Position numbers and translations under genes: made by a program
The notes under the pieces: model-generated
Told to the model about the DNA's origin: nothing
Databases searched by the model: none
The model's input: the letters and a program-made list of their open reading frames with translations, nothing else
From: Burkholderiaceae bacterium
Lineage (GTDB): Bacteria; Pseudomonadota; Gammaproteobacteria; Burkholderiales; Burkholderiaceae
Reading direction: 5' to 3'
Assembly (NCBI GenBank): GCA_947372155.1
Contig: CANBSM010000102.1
Span: forward strand, 1-7,648
DNA length: 7,648 bases
Shown: positions 1-7,540 of the stretch, piece after piece
Numbering within the stretch: position 1 is the stretch's first letter
How the letters are laid out: every line of letters starts with the position of its first letter

Positions 1-659
1 TCAGCTTGAGCACCCGCTCCTGCGCCAGCATCAACAGGAATAAAAATTTGCGCTACATCTATTTCTTCTAATTCGCCTTTTGCTGCTGGAGCCGATCGTT
101 GCGCCCCACCTGATGTCATGGCTCGAGTACGCTCAGCAATGAAGTTATCTATCTCAGCATCAGATATTTTGAGCTTACCCTCAACCTCTCGCTCTCTATA
201 ACGAGTAACGATGACATCATCACGCAACGTCTCCTTATAACGTTCAAATGCACTCCCAGAAGCGATTACCTTGGCTTTAAATTCCGCATAGCTAAGCTTA
301 TTTTTGGCAGCAATGTCGCTGATAATTTTATCTAGCTCTTTATTCGTAACCCTGACCCCTTCTTGGTCAGCATTTTGCAATTGAATTTTTTCTAAAATGA
401 GGCGCTCCAGAATTATTTTGCGGACTGATCCATCTTCCGGCAATTTCACACCCTGTTTTTTGAGTGCCGCAATTCGGTCATCAATTTCTTTGCGGGTTAC
501 ATAACCCGTGTTGACGACTGCAGCTACTCCATCGATATTACGAATTTTGCTTTCTGCCATAGCATTTGCCTTTGCCGAATCCTGAGCAAATGCAACATTT
601 GCGAATAATCCAATGCCAATGAAAATGGCATGAACACTCATTTGTTTAAAACGTTTCAT
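1..659 (-). CDS. surA: SurA periplasmic chaperone / peptidyl-prolyl isomerase, N-terminal part (cut by window edge)
   Basis: SurA binds unfolded outer-membrane proteins in the periplasm and passes them to the BAM complex; LptD is one of its best-known clients. The reading frame starts at the ATG at 659 and stays open to base 1, giving 219 codons; the C-terminal half lies outside the window. Residues 1-25 form a signal peptide (MKRFK start, hydrophobic core, AFA before QD). The stretch from about residue 36 (ESKIRNIDGVAAVVNTGYVT) is the typical opening of the SurA N-terminal domain, and the helical chaperone region follows. A Gly/Ala/Pro-rich stretch lies near residues 181-192. IDVAQIFIP near residue 200 matches the first strand of the first parvulin domain, followed by an AGAGAGAQA run. 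The gene lies 8 bp behind lptD with no clear Shine-Dalgarno site, so translational coupling is likely. Identification rests on motifs and on the lptD-surA pairing. Confidence 0.93.
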   Translation of the reverse strand, partial: MKRFKQMSVHAIFIGIGLFANVAFAQDSAKANAMAESKIRNIDGVAAVVNTGYVTRKEIDDRIAALKKQGVKLPEDGSVRKIILERLILEKIQLQNADQEGVRVTNKELDKIISDIAAKNKLSYAEFKAKVIASGSAFERYKETLRDDVIVTRYREREVEGKLKISDAEIDNFIAERTRAMTSGGAQRSAPAAKGELEEIDVAQIFIPVDAGAGAGAQA

Positions 660-667
660 ACAAAGCA

Positions 668-3190
668 TTATTGATAGTTCTCGTATGTTGAAGGTGGTAT
701 AGGCTTAGAGGTAGGCATATATCCAGGAACATTTAACTTCATGATATCAACTGGATTGCTTCCAGCGCTACCAAAGCCCCTAAATTCGACCTGAAAGAGC
801 ACCTGGGTGGTGGTTATTTGAGAAGTATTCAAAACTTGAGAATAGGCGCCACGGAAAGTCCAGCAGTCCCTGCTCCACTCCAAAGCCACCAAACTGTTCA
901 AAGTCTTGGTGGTTAAGGCATCATATCCCCAGCGCCCTAAAACAGAAACTTCCCGAGTAATTGGCCACTGCCCAGAAATATTGTATTGATCCGTTGTGGT
1001 GGAGGAAGGCACGAATGCTTGGTTATTTTGAACCGATGCCTGCACTGGTGGCGACCAAACATTACGGTAGCCGAAATTTAAACTTCTGCCCGGAGTCGGA
1101 CGCCAACTTCCGCCAATCGTAGTTTGAACAAATTTATTTAACTGCGTGTTGTATTGGCCAAATACATCTGCACTGAAATTGCCAAGTAAGCGTACCGAAC
1201 CAGAACCCAGGGTATCTGAATAAGTAGTGGGGTTCACAATCGTGCCATTCAAACCAACTCGCTGCCCAGTGAACTGCTGCTTTTGCGCAAGAGTGACCGT
1301 GGCACGCTCTGCACCAGTACTAGCTTCAATCATGCGACTAGTTAAGCCAAGCGTGGCTGCATTGTTATCTGCAACACGGTCATTACCAATAAAGGTATTT
1401 TCACTAAAGATCTGCGAAACACCGAAGCCCGCATCCGCAGTATCAAATAAAGGCGTTTGTGATTGATTTTGATAAGGTGTATAAACATAAAAAGCGCGAG
1501 GCTCCATAGTTAACAACATATCACGACCGTAGAAGCCCTTCAATTCGGCAGCGTCTCTTTCAAATGCTAATCCAGAATCTAGACTGAAAGTAGGGATGGT
1601 GAAGCCTTGTGCTATAGGCGCGCCACTAGCTACAAAGGGAGTGGCGTTATACGTGTTCGACTGAAAGCTCATCTTTGGGGTGATGTAATAGCCAGGTGTT
1701 ACCTGAGGCAAAGCCATCGAGCCCTTAACGACTGTTCTGTCTGCCTGACTGTAAACACCAGGCGCAGTAGCAGCTAAGTTGCCGCCAATGTTGTATGAGA
1801 ATCTTGTGTAATCTGTAGAGAACGTGGTTGCTGGTCCGGTAGGCAAAGTAACGTACTTACCGCTGGTATCAGCTACTGCAGGAGTCAGGCGGTTGTTATA
1901 GGCGGCGGTAATGTTTGGCAATACGTTGTAAGGAGCTTGAACTAAAGCGGTTGGATCCGGCTGCAAAGTTTGAAACGTTAATGCTCTAGCTGACACTACC
2001 CAGTTACTCAAGCTCCCTGTCAGCCCTTTAGTAGTTCCAACCTCTTGACGGAACTGACTAGTAACAGCCCCCGCAATACTCTGCGAGAAATCCGTTGGAT
2101 ATAAATTATCTGAAACACGTGACATATTTGCATAGCCCGACCATGAGCCTGGCATTGGAATTCCACCAGGCGCCACCCCTCCGCTAAATACCTCTCGCTG
2201 CTGCCAGTCATAGCGCCAACGGTTGGTTCCTGTCTTATTGTCATGTGCGAGGTAGTCACCGCCTAGAGTGCCGCTGTACTTGCTGTCCAGAAAGCGGTAG
2301 TTTGCGCCCATCTGCAAACCGCGATCACTCATGTAACGTGGAAGAATTAATAAGTCCCTATTGGGAGCTATGTTGACGTAATAAGGCTGAGTAATGTCAA
2401 GGCCATTATTGGAGTTGTATCCAGCCACCGGCGCCAAGATACCCGAACGACGCTCACTAGAAGTAGGAGCAGTGAAGTAAGGGACGTATGCAATAGGCAC
2501 ATCGAAGAAGCGCATCACGCCATGCGTTCCAACCATTTCTTTTTGCTCATTATCAATTTCTAAAGTACTGGCCGAAAAATACCAGTCCATATTCTGCGGT
2601 GTACATGTTGTATATGTTGCTTTATCAAAGACAAAAATATCTGAGTTTTCAATGGTAAGTTTTTTTGCAGACCCATTGCCCCGAGTATCGAGAAACTCGT
2701 ATGTAGGTGTTTCCATTGCACCTTCACGCGCATCTACTTTAAATTTGGCAGTTGGCCCCTTAAAAGTAGTATTGCCTTTGTTCAACTCAGCATTGCCTAC
2801 GAGCTCAGCAATATCAGTATCGGGGTCATAAACAATCTCATCCGCTTTAATCACTGCGCCATTGCGTCGCATTTGTGCGCGACCTTTAAGCTTCATTTTT
2901 CGATTCACTACACCATCAATAGAATCACTTGAAGTAAAAGTAAGTGCCTTACTATCATCAAGGGGAAGTCCAACTCGCAGTTGATCGTCCAACTTTAAAA
3001 CGCTAACATTGCCTCGATCAGGCAATAAAACGGTATTGGCATTAGCCTGTGCATTTGGGGGTAATGGAGCAGGCGCTTGAGCACGTCCACAGAGGGCAAA
3101 TTGAAGCAATGCCACCCCCATCAAAACGCGCAGGGTTACATGCAAAAAAAGAGGGGCGCAAAGGCCGGCGCGACGGCGATAATGACTCAT
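668..3190 (-). CDS. lptD: LptD (OstA/Imp) LPS-assembly outer-membrane protein
   Basis: LptD is the outer-membrane barrel that, with LptE, inserts lipopolysaccharide into the outer leaflet. The 840-residue protein begins with an arginine-rich n-region and a hydrophobic core that ends at AQA before PAP (about residue 39), a normal signal peptidase I site. Residues ~90-215 form the LptA-like periplasmic jelly-roll (KMKLKGRAQMRRNG, YDPDTDIAELVGNAEL, ENSDIFVFDKATYTTCTP). The rest is the beta-barrel, with SERRSGILAPVAGY (245-258) as a family landmark. Mature LptD has only two cysteines, C196 in the jelly-roll and C776 in the late barrel, against four in E. coli; these would form the single long-range disulfide. 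The C-terminal tail after NVPGY (820-824) is short and proline-rich. M1 is preferred because the alternative M24 would leave a signal peptide without positive charge. surA follows 8 bp downstream, and amgK diverges 33 bp upstream. Confidence 0.97.
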   Translation of the reverse strand: MSHYRRRAGLCAPLFLHVTLRVLMGVALLQFALCGRAQAPAPLPPNAQANANTVLLPDRGNVSVLKLDDQLRVGLPLDDSKALTFTSSDSIDGVVNRKMKLKGRAQMRRNGAVIKADEIVYDPDTDIAELVGNAELNKGNTTFKGPTAKFKVDAREGAMETPTYEFLDTRGNGSAKKLTIENSDIFVFDKATYTTCTPQNMDWYFSASTLEIDNEQKEMVGTHGVMRFFDVPIAYVPYFTAPTSSERRSGILAPVAGYNSNNGLDITQPYYVNIAPNRDLLILPRYMSDRGLQMGANYRFLDSKYSGTLGGDYLAHDNKTGTNRWRYDWQQREVFSGGVAPGGIPMPGSWSGYANMSRVSDNLYPTDFSQSIAGAVTSQFRQEVGTTKGLTGSLSNWVVSARALTFQTLQPDPTALVQAPYNVLPNITAAYNNRLTPAVADTSGKYVTLPTGPATTFSTDYTRFSYNIGGNLAATAPGVYSQADRTVVKGSMALPQVTPGYYITPKMSFQSNTYNATPFVASGAPIAQGFTIPTFSLDSGLAFERDAAELKGFYGRDMLLTMEPRAFYVYTPYQNQSQTPLFDTADAGFGVSQIFSENTFIGNDRVADNNAATLGLTSRMIEASTGAERATVTLAQKQQFTGQRVGLNGTIVNPTTYSDTLGSGSVRLLGNFSADVFGQYNTQLNKFVQTTIGGSWRPTPGRSLNFGYRNVWSPPVQASVQNNQAFVPSSTTTDQYNISGQWPITREVSVLGRWGYDALTTKTLNSLVALEWSRDCWTFRGAYSQVLNTSQITTTQVLFQVEFRGFGSAGSNPVDIMKLNVPGYMPTSKPIPPSTYENYQ

Positions 3191-3236
3191 AGATCCAGAC
3201 CCGCCTTATTATACGAATCGACCATGACTGACTCAC
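3191..3236 (-). promoter_or_regulatory. Candidate sigma70 promoter for lptD-surA
   Basis: On the minus strand a perfect TATAAT occupies 3213-3208. A 17-bp spacer places GTGAGT (3236-3231) at -35, which matches TTGACA at only three of six positions. Transcription would start near 3201, leaving a leader of about 10-12 nt before the ATG at 3190. Only weak purine-rich matches (GGCGGG, TGGAT) are available as a ribosome-binding site. The -10 is convincing and the -35 is weak. A further promoter inside amgK cannot be excluded. Confidence 0.45.
3207..3212 (+). promoter_or_regulatory. Candidate -10 element for the amgK-murU-pepP-ubiH operon
   Basis: TATTAT on the plus strand overlaps the lptD TATAAT on the other strand; together they form the near-symmetric TATTATA (3207-3213). 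No good -35 is visible 16-18 bp upstream, which is inside the start of lptD. A start site 6-8 nt downstream would leave only about 4-6 nt before the amgK ATG at 3224, so the message would be nearly leaderless. The alternative is a promoter further upstream, inside lptD. Confidence 0.3.
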
Positions 3237-4225
3237 GCTTAAACACTATACGTAACTGGCTAAAAGCCCTAGAAGCTAGGTGGCAACTAGATCTCGACTC
3301 TTTGGCACCTGCCTCGGCTGATGCCAGCTTTCGGCGCTATTTCCGAATTGAGTCCAAAAAGCCCAATTTTGGGACTTTGATCGTAATGGATGCCCCACCC
3401 CAACATGAACCTTTGGATGCCTTCATAAAGGTCGATTTATTACTCTCAGAGGCAGGTTTAAATGTGCCAAAAATCCTAGAGCAAAATCTTGCTGAAGGTT
3501 TCTTGCTCTTAAACGATTTAGGCACCAAAACCTACTTAGCTGAACTCAACAATAAGACGGCTGATCATCTTTATAAAGATGCGACCCATGCCCTAGTACT
3601 CATGCAATTGGCGAGTAAACCAGATGTATTACCCAATTACGATGAAGCTCTTTTGCAAAGAGAGTTAGATTTACTACCTGAGTGGTATTTAAGGAAGCAT
3701 CTCAATATTGCACTTAATGAGCAGCAAACAGAACAACTCAAAAAATCTTTTGAACTCATTATTGAAAACAATTTAGCTCAAGCTAAAGTGTATGTTCACC
3801 GTGATTATCATTCTCGCAACTTGATGGTGACTGAACAAAATAATCCAGGAGTGATTGACTTTCAGGATGCGGTTTACGGGCCTATTACTTATGATGCCTC
3901 TTCACTGTGGCGTGATGCTTACATTGCATGGCCAGAAGAGCGGGTGATTGATTGGGTTATTAAATTTTGGGAAGATGGTCGTAAAGCAGGGCTGCCAATG
4001 CCAAGTGATTTTGGACAGTTCTATCGTGATTTTGAATGGATGGGTTTACAACGCCACCTTAAAATCTTGGGCATTTTTGCAAGACTCTTTCATCGTGATG
4101 GTAAGGATGGCTACCTCAAGGATATTCCGCTCGTACTGGAGTACGCCATTGCGACAGCGAACCGTTACATTGAACTGAAGCCATTGGCCCGAATTCTGGA
4201 ATCTACTCGCATAAATCAAGCGTAA
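3224..4225 (+). CDS. amgK: AmgK-type anomeric N-acetylmuramate/N-acetylglucosamine kinase
   Basis: AmgK phosphorylates the anomeric carbon of MurNAc (and GlcNAc) in the cytoplasm, the first of two steps that rebuild UDP-MurNAc from recycled cell wall. The product is a 333-residue aminoglycoside-phosphotransferase-like kinase. Landmarks are SADASFRRYFR (31-41), the IVMDAPP strand (53-59), GFLLLNDLGTKTYL (92-105), the catalytic loop HRDYHSRNL (H192, D194, N199) and the metal-binding IDFQDA (D212), followed by VYGPITYD and the conserved QRHLKILGIFARL (276-288). The open frame extends upstream to an ATG at 3077, but that would run antisense through lptD; the family N-terminus fits the ATG at 3224. 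No Shine-Dalgarno sequence precedes it. murU begins 10 bp after the stop, and the amgK-murU pair diverging from lptD is also known in Pseudomonas. Substrate specificity is inferred from family and neighbour. Confidence 0.92.
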   Translation: MTDSRLNTIRNWLKALEARWQLDLDSLAPASADASFRRYFRIESKKPNFGTLIVMDAPPQHEPLDAFIKVDLLLSEAGLNVPKILEQNLAEGFLLLNDLGTKTYLAELNNKTADHLYKDATHALVLMQLASKPDVLPNYDEALLQRELDLLPEWYLRKHLNIALNEQQTEQLKKSFELIIENNLAQAKVYVHRDYHSRNLMVTEQNNPGVIDFQDAVYGPITYDASSLWRDAYIAWPEERVIDWVIKFWEDGRKAGLPMPSDFGQFYRDFEWMGLQRHLKILGIFARLFHRDGKDGYLKDIPLVLEYAIATANRYIELKPLARILESTRINQA

Positions 4226-4235
4226 TTCATAACCC

Positions 4236-4952
4236 ATGAGTCAGCTCAAACCCATACCCTGTTTTTTACTAGCGGCTGGACGCGGTGAGCGCATGCGGCC
4301 CCTTACGGATGATTTACCCAAGCCTTTGCTAAGTATTCAAAAAAAATCCTTACTGGAGTGGCATTTGGAAGCGCTGGCAAAGGCAAAAATTCAGGATGTC
4401 GTGATTAACCACGCTTGGTTAGGCGAAAAAATTGAGGCCGTTCTAGGTAATGGCCAGCAATTTGGCCTTCACATTCAATACTCCCCGGAAAGCAGCCCCC
4501 TGGAAACTGCCGGGGGCATTTGCAAGGCACTGCCCATCATCGAGCCAGAAGACTACTTCTTGGTAATTAATGGGGACGTATTTAGCCCAAACCTACCAAT
4601 TACCCAGCTTGTGGAGACAGCCTCCAAAATGCGCATGGATGCCAACAAGCCTTTGGCCCACTTATTGATGGTCCCAAACCCAGTCCAGCACCCCGAGGGT
4701 GACTTTTACCTCCAAGGTACGTCCGTCAGCGATACCAGGCCTGTCGACGCTGAAAAGCTCACCTTCTCTGGAATAGGGATTTATCACAAAGATTTATTTA
4801 AAGGCCTGGTATTCGGGGCTCCAGCCAAGCTCGCGCCCCTGTTAAGAACTGCAATGGAGCAAAATAAAGTGTCTGGTGAAAAATATCTCGGTCCATGGCA
4901 CGATGTAGGCACACCACAACGCTTACGAGAGCTTAATGCAGCATATGAATAA
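4236..4952 (+). CDS. murU: MurU N-acetylmuramate alpha-1-phosphate uridylyltransferase
   Basis: MurU joins MurNAc-1-phosphate to UTP to give UDP-MurNAc, completing the AmgK/MurU shortcut that bypasses MurA and MurB. The pathway is known to give intrinsic fosfomycin tolerance in Pseudomonas. The 238-residue protein is a nucleotidyltransferase of the RmlA/GlmU-N fold: the signature LAAGRGERMRPLTDDLPKP spans residues 12-30 (K29 at its end), ETAGGI is at 90-95, the metal-binding NGDVF at 112-116 (D114), FSGIGIY at 177-183, and WHDVGTPQRL at 221-230 (D223 as the likely second metal ligand). It lacks the left-handed helix domain of GlmU, as expected for MurU. The ATG at 4236 sits 10 bp after the amgK stop with no visible ribosome-binding site. 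The end overlaps pepP. A glucose-1-phosphate thymidylyltransferase-like role would be the alternative, but the amgK partner argues strongly for MurU. Confidence 0.92.
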   Translation: MSQLKPIPCFLLAAGRGERMRPLTDDLPKPLLSIQKKSLLEWHLEALAKAKIQDVVINHAWLGEKIEAVLGNGQQFGLHIQYSPESSPLETAGGICKALPIIEPEDYFLVINGDVFSPNLPITQLVETASKMRMDANKPLAHLLMVPNPVQHPEGDFYLQGTSVSDTRPVDAEKLTFSGIGIYHKDLFKGLVFGAPAKLAPLLRTAMEQNKVSGEKYLGPWHDVGTPQRLRELNAAYE

Positions 4953-6312
4953 AAAGAACATTTATCAGCTTCGTAGAAACCAATTAGCAGAGCAAATCTT
5001 TACCAAGACTGGCGGAGGCATTGCCGTCATCTCAACAGCCCCTGAGCTTGCTCGCAACCGTGACAGTGAGTTTCCTTATCGTCACGACAGCGACTTTTAT
5101 TACTTGACGGGTTTCGAAGAGCCGGGCGCAACACTGGTCATGAAGGTTAGTGGCAATGGAAAAAACCTCGAGCTGCAATCCCACTTATTTTGTAGGCCTA
5201 AAGATTCTGAACGAGAAATTTGGGATGGCATTCGCCTTGGGCCTGAAGCAGCACCAGACACTTTGGGTATTGACTACGCACACAGTAATCAAGACTTAGA
5301 TCAAAAACTTGGTGACTTACTGGCCGATCAAGATGCGGTATACATTCGCCTGGCTGAGAGTGCCGAAGCCGATAGACGCCTACGTCACTGGATGAAACAG
5401 GTGCGTGGACAAGCGCGTTCTGGAATAAACCCACCGTCAGAATTTCATGATGTTGAAACACTGATTCATGAAATGCGTTTATTTAAAGATGTGCATGAAA
5501 TTGACATCATGCGTCGCGCTGCGGCCATCTCTGCTCGTGCTCATATCCGCGCCATGCAAATCTGCAAGCCTGGCATGCGTGAATACCAACTCGAAGCTGA
5601 GTTACTACATGAATTCCGTAATAGTGGTTCGCAAAGCGTTGCCTATAACAGTATTGTTGCTAGTGGCGCAAACTCTTGCATTCTTCACTATCGCGCAGGC
5701 TCAACTGAATTACGTAGCGGCGAACTTTGCCTGATTGATGCGGGATGTGAACTTGATGGCTATGCATCAGATATCACACGCACCTTCCCGGTCAATGGAA
5801 AATTTACAGGGCCTCAACGCGCCTTATATGACATCACATTAGCTGCACAAGAAGCTGCGATTGCTCTGACTAAACCTGGCACTACATTTATGCAGCCACA
5901 TGAAGCTGCACTTAAAGTGCTTACCCAAGGCCTGCTGGATGAAAAGCTTTTGAAGCTTTCAGAGGTAGGATCACTTGATAGCGCAATTGAAACGGGCGCC
6001 TATCGTCGCTTTTATATGCACCGCACCTCTCACTGGTTAGGCATGGATGTTCATGATGTGGGCTCCTACCGTGAAGCCACCCAAATTCCATCAAATGAAG
6101 AAAAGCCTTGGCGCATTCTGAAGAGTGGCATGGTGATTACGGTGGAACCAGGCCTATACGTCAGACCAGCGGATGATATTGATGAGGCATTTTGGAATAT
6201 TGGCATTCGCATTGAAGATGACGCTGTCATCAATGATTCAGGATGTGAGTTAATTTCTCGTGGCGTACCTGTCAATGCCGATGAAATTGAAGCACTCATG
6301 AAGAATGCTTAA
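4936..6312 (+). CDS. pepP: Xaa-Pro aminopeptidase (aminopeptidase P, M24B family)
   Basis: This cytoplasmic dimanganese peptidase removes an N-terminal residue that precedes proline. The protein has 458 residues. The N-terminal creatinase-like domain covers about 1-175 (FPYRHDSDFYYLTGFEEPGA at 46-65), and the pita-bread catalytic domain follows. All metal ligands are present: D268 (LIDAGCE), D279 (ASDITR), H366 (SHWLGMDVHDVG), E404 (VEPG) and E427 (IRIEDD). The catalytic histidines H251 (ILHYRAG) and H373 and the conserved R425 are also present, so the enzyme should be active. The first ATG (4936) has GAGAG four bases upstream and overlaps murU by 17 bp. A second in-frame ATG at 4945 (residue 4, MNKKNIY) overlaps by only 8 bp and could be the true start. 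ubiH follows with an 8-bp overlap, the same pairing as pepP-ubiH in E. coli. Confidence 0.96.
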   Translation: MQHMNKKNIYQLRRNQLAEQIFTKTGGGIAVISTAPELARNRDSEFPYRHDSDFYYLTGFEEPGATLVMKVSGNGKNLELQSHLFCRPKDSEREIWDGIRLGPEAAPDTLGIDYAHSNQDLDQKLGDLLADQDAVYIRLAESAEADRRLRHWMKQVRGQARSGINPPSEFHDVETLIHEMRLFKDVHEIDIMRRAAAISARAHIRAMQICKPGMREYQLEAELLHEFRNSGSQSVAYNSIVASGANSCILHYRAGSTELRSGELCLIDAGCELDGYASDITRTFPVNGKFTGPQRALYDITLAAQEAAIALTKPGTTFMQPHEAALKVLTQGLLDEKLLKLSEVGSLDSAIETGAYRRFYMHRTSHWLGMDVHDVGSYREATQIPSNEEKPWRILKSGMVITVEPGLYVRPADDIDEAFWNIGIRIEDDAVINDSGCELISRGVPVNADEIEALMKNA

Positions 6313-7486
6313 GGTCGCTCCAATAAAAATGAATCCATCTAGTTGCGATATCTTGATTCAGGGTGGCGGCCCGGTTGGGCTCGCCTGTGCCGCATGGACC
6401 TTGCAGAAATTTCCTGAAGCAAAGATTATTTTGCTTGATCGTAATCCGGTAAACGATGAGGATCTTGCAGCTGCTGACACTAGAGGCATTGCTCTCTCCC
6501 ACGGCAGCAAACTCTTACTTGATACGATTAATGCATGGCCAAAAGAGTTCGCCGAAATTCATCGGGTACATGTTTCACAAACGGGCCGCTTTGGCCGCGC
6601 ACTCATGACGCGTGAAGAGCTCAAGCAAGATGCATTGGGACACATCATTCGCTATCGCGATATTCATATAACGCTACGCCAAGCCTTGCGGGCCATTCAA
6701 GCAAAGAGCCCCAACTTCGTTTGGCAGCACATCAATAAAGACACTGAAGAACATCATATCCACGCCAAATGCATAGTGCATGCTGAAGGTGGTTTATTTA
6801 AGACCCAAGACTGGGTTGAATCTGGACGGGACTATGGGCAGTCAGCCCTCGTAGGCTTAGTTGAGGTTGAGAATGCGGTACCTCATCAAGCTTGGGAGCG
6901 CTTTACTGCCGAAGGCCCTTTAGCAGTTTTACCAAGTCACTATGGATCCAATATTTTGAATCTGATTTGGTGCGGCTCACCAGAATCGTCGCAGCATCGT
7001 TTGCAATTGAGTGAAGCCAATTTCTTAGTGGAACTACAAAAAGAATTTGGTTCACGTATAGGCCGCTTTCTAAAAATTCAAGATCGTCGTTTATATGAGC
7101 TTGGTTTGAACTATCGCAAAGAAATTACAAAAGACAATGAAGTTTGGATTGGTAATGCCGCTCAAACTTTGCACCCTGTAGCAGGCCAAGGTTTGAACTT
7201 AGGATTGCGAGACGCTTTTCTGCTGGCAGAAAAATTAGTTGGCGTATTTTCTGGTTCAGCAAAGGAGCAATCTCCAGCGGATCTCCAAAATGCACTTCAG
7301 AGTTATGCCCAAAGTCGCAAAGTCGATAGAAAAACCACAATTGGCCTGACGGACTTTATGGCCAGAGTATTTACATCCAATTTGGCTCCAGTTATTGCAG
7401 CCCGTGGGTTGGCTTTAAGCGCCCTGCAGTGGCTTCCGCCAATCAAGACAGCCTTAGCTCGCCAGATGATGTTTGGTAGGCGCTAA
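6305..7486 (+). CDS. ubiH: UbiH-like FAD-dependent monooxygenase of ubiquinone biosynthesis
   Basis: Members of the UbiH/UbiF/UbiI/Coq6 family are flavin monooxygenases that hydroxylate the ring of ubiquinone precursors in a membrane-associated complex. The protein has 393 residues. The dinucleotide-binding GGGPVG is at 20-25 within DILIQGGGPVGLA. The second FAD motif GNAAQTLHPVAGQGLNLGLRD (283-303) resembles E. coli UbiH, which also has GN where UbiF and UbiI have GD. The central DG motif reads AEG (160-162, HAEGG), with Glu in place of the usual Asp. The C-terminal QWLPPIKTALARQMMFG (375-391) is typical of the family. The ATG at 6305 overlaps pepP by 8 bp. An in-frame ATG at 6329 (MNPSSCDIL, 385 residues) is an equally plausible start, because the family usually begins only a few residues before the Rossmann strand. 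Which ring position it hydroxylates cannot be settled from sequence, since betaproteobacteria vary in their set of Ubi hydroxylases. Confidence 0.88.
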   Translation: MLKVAPIKMNPSSCDILIQGGGPVGLACAAWTLQKFPEAKIILLDRNPVNDEDLAAADTRGIALSHGSKLLLDTINAWPKEFAEIHRVHVSQTGRFGRALMTREELKQDALGHIIRYRDIHITLRQALRAIQAKSPNFVWQHINKDTEEHHIHAKCIVHAEGGLFKTQDWVESGRDYGQSALVGLVEVENAVPHQAWERFTAEGPLAVLPSHYGSNILNLIWCGSPESSQHRLQLSEANFLVELQKEFGSRIGRFLKIQDRRLYELGLNYRKEITKDNEVWIGNAAQTLHPVAGQGLNLGLRDAFLLAEKLVGVFSGSAKEQSPADLQNALQSYAQSRKVDRKTTIGLTDFMARVFTSNLAPVIAARGLALSALQWLPPIKTALARQMMFGRR

Positions 7487-7490
7487 AGCC

Positions 7491-7514
7491 CTTAAATTAC
7501 CCTCAAAATTTAAG
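7491..7514. repeat. AT-rich inverted repeat downstream of ubiH
   Basis: CTTAAATT (7491-7498) and AATTTAAG (7507-7514) form a perfect 8-bp dyad with an 8-nt spacer, starting 4 bp after the ubiH stop. With a single G-C pair the RNA hairpin would be weak, so this is not a standard terminator. It could be a protein-binding site or chance in AT-rich DNA. Confidence 0.4.
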
Positions 7515-7540
7515 CATTCTCCATTTGATCTGTAACAAGC

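Noticed and set aside
1227..2259. Short open frames inside lptD (plus strand 1227-1466, minus strand 2020-2259)
   Set aside because: They lie wholly within a well-supported gene in other frames and show no recognisable domain or start signal.
3077..3100. Possible lipobox around C34 (FALC) of LptD
   Set aside because: The residue before the cysteine is Leu rather than Gly, Ala or Ser, and a normal signal peptidase I site (AQA before PAP) follows directly. LptD is not a lipoprotein.
3077..3223. In-frame upstream extension of amgK beginning at ATG 3077
   Set aside because: It runs antisense through the lptD signal-peptide region, and the extra 49 residues look unlike the kinase family. The recognisable AmgK N-terminus starts near 3224.
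4483..4517. GC-rich inverted repeats in murU (CCCCGG with CCGGGG; GCCCCC with GGGGGC)
   Set aside because: They fall in codons for the conserved SSPLETAGGI region, so protein constraint explains the sequence, and there is no U-tract or nearby gene boundary.
5941..5960. Nested palindromes AAAAGCTTTT and GAAGCTTTC in pepP
   Set aside because: They encode a Lys/Leu-rich stretch in an intact frame; short AT-rich palindromes of this size are expected by chance.
3337..7340. Short frames overlapping amgK, pepP and ubiH (for example 3948-4178, 5198-5461, 5468-5734, 6296-6502, 7125-7340)
   Set aside because: Each lies wholly or almost wholly inside conserved coding sequence whose main frame carries intact family motifs; they are shadows.
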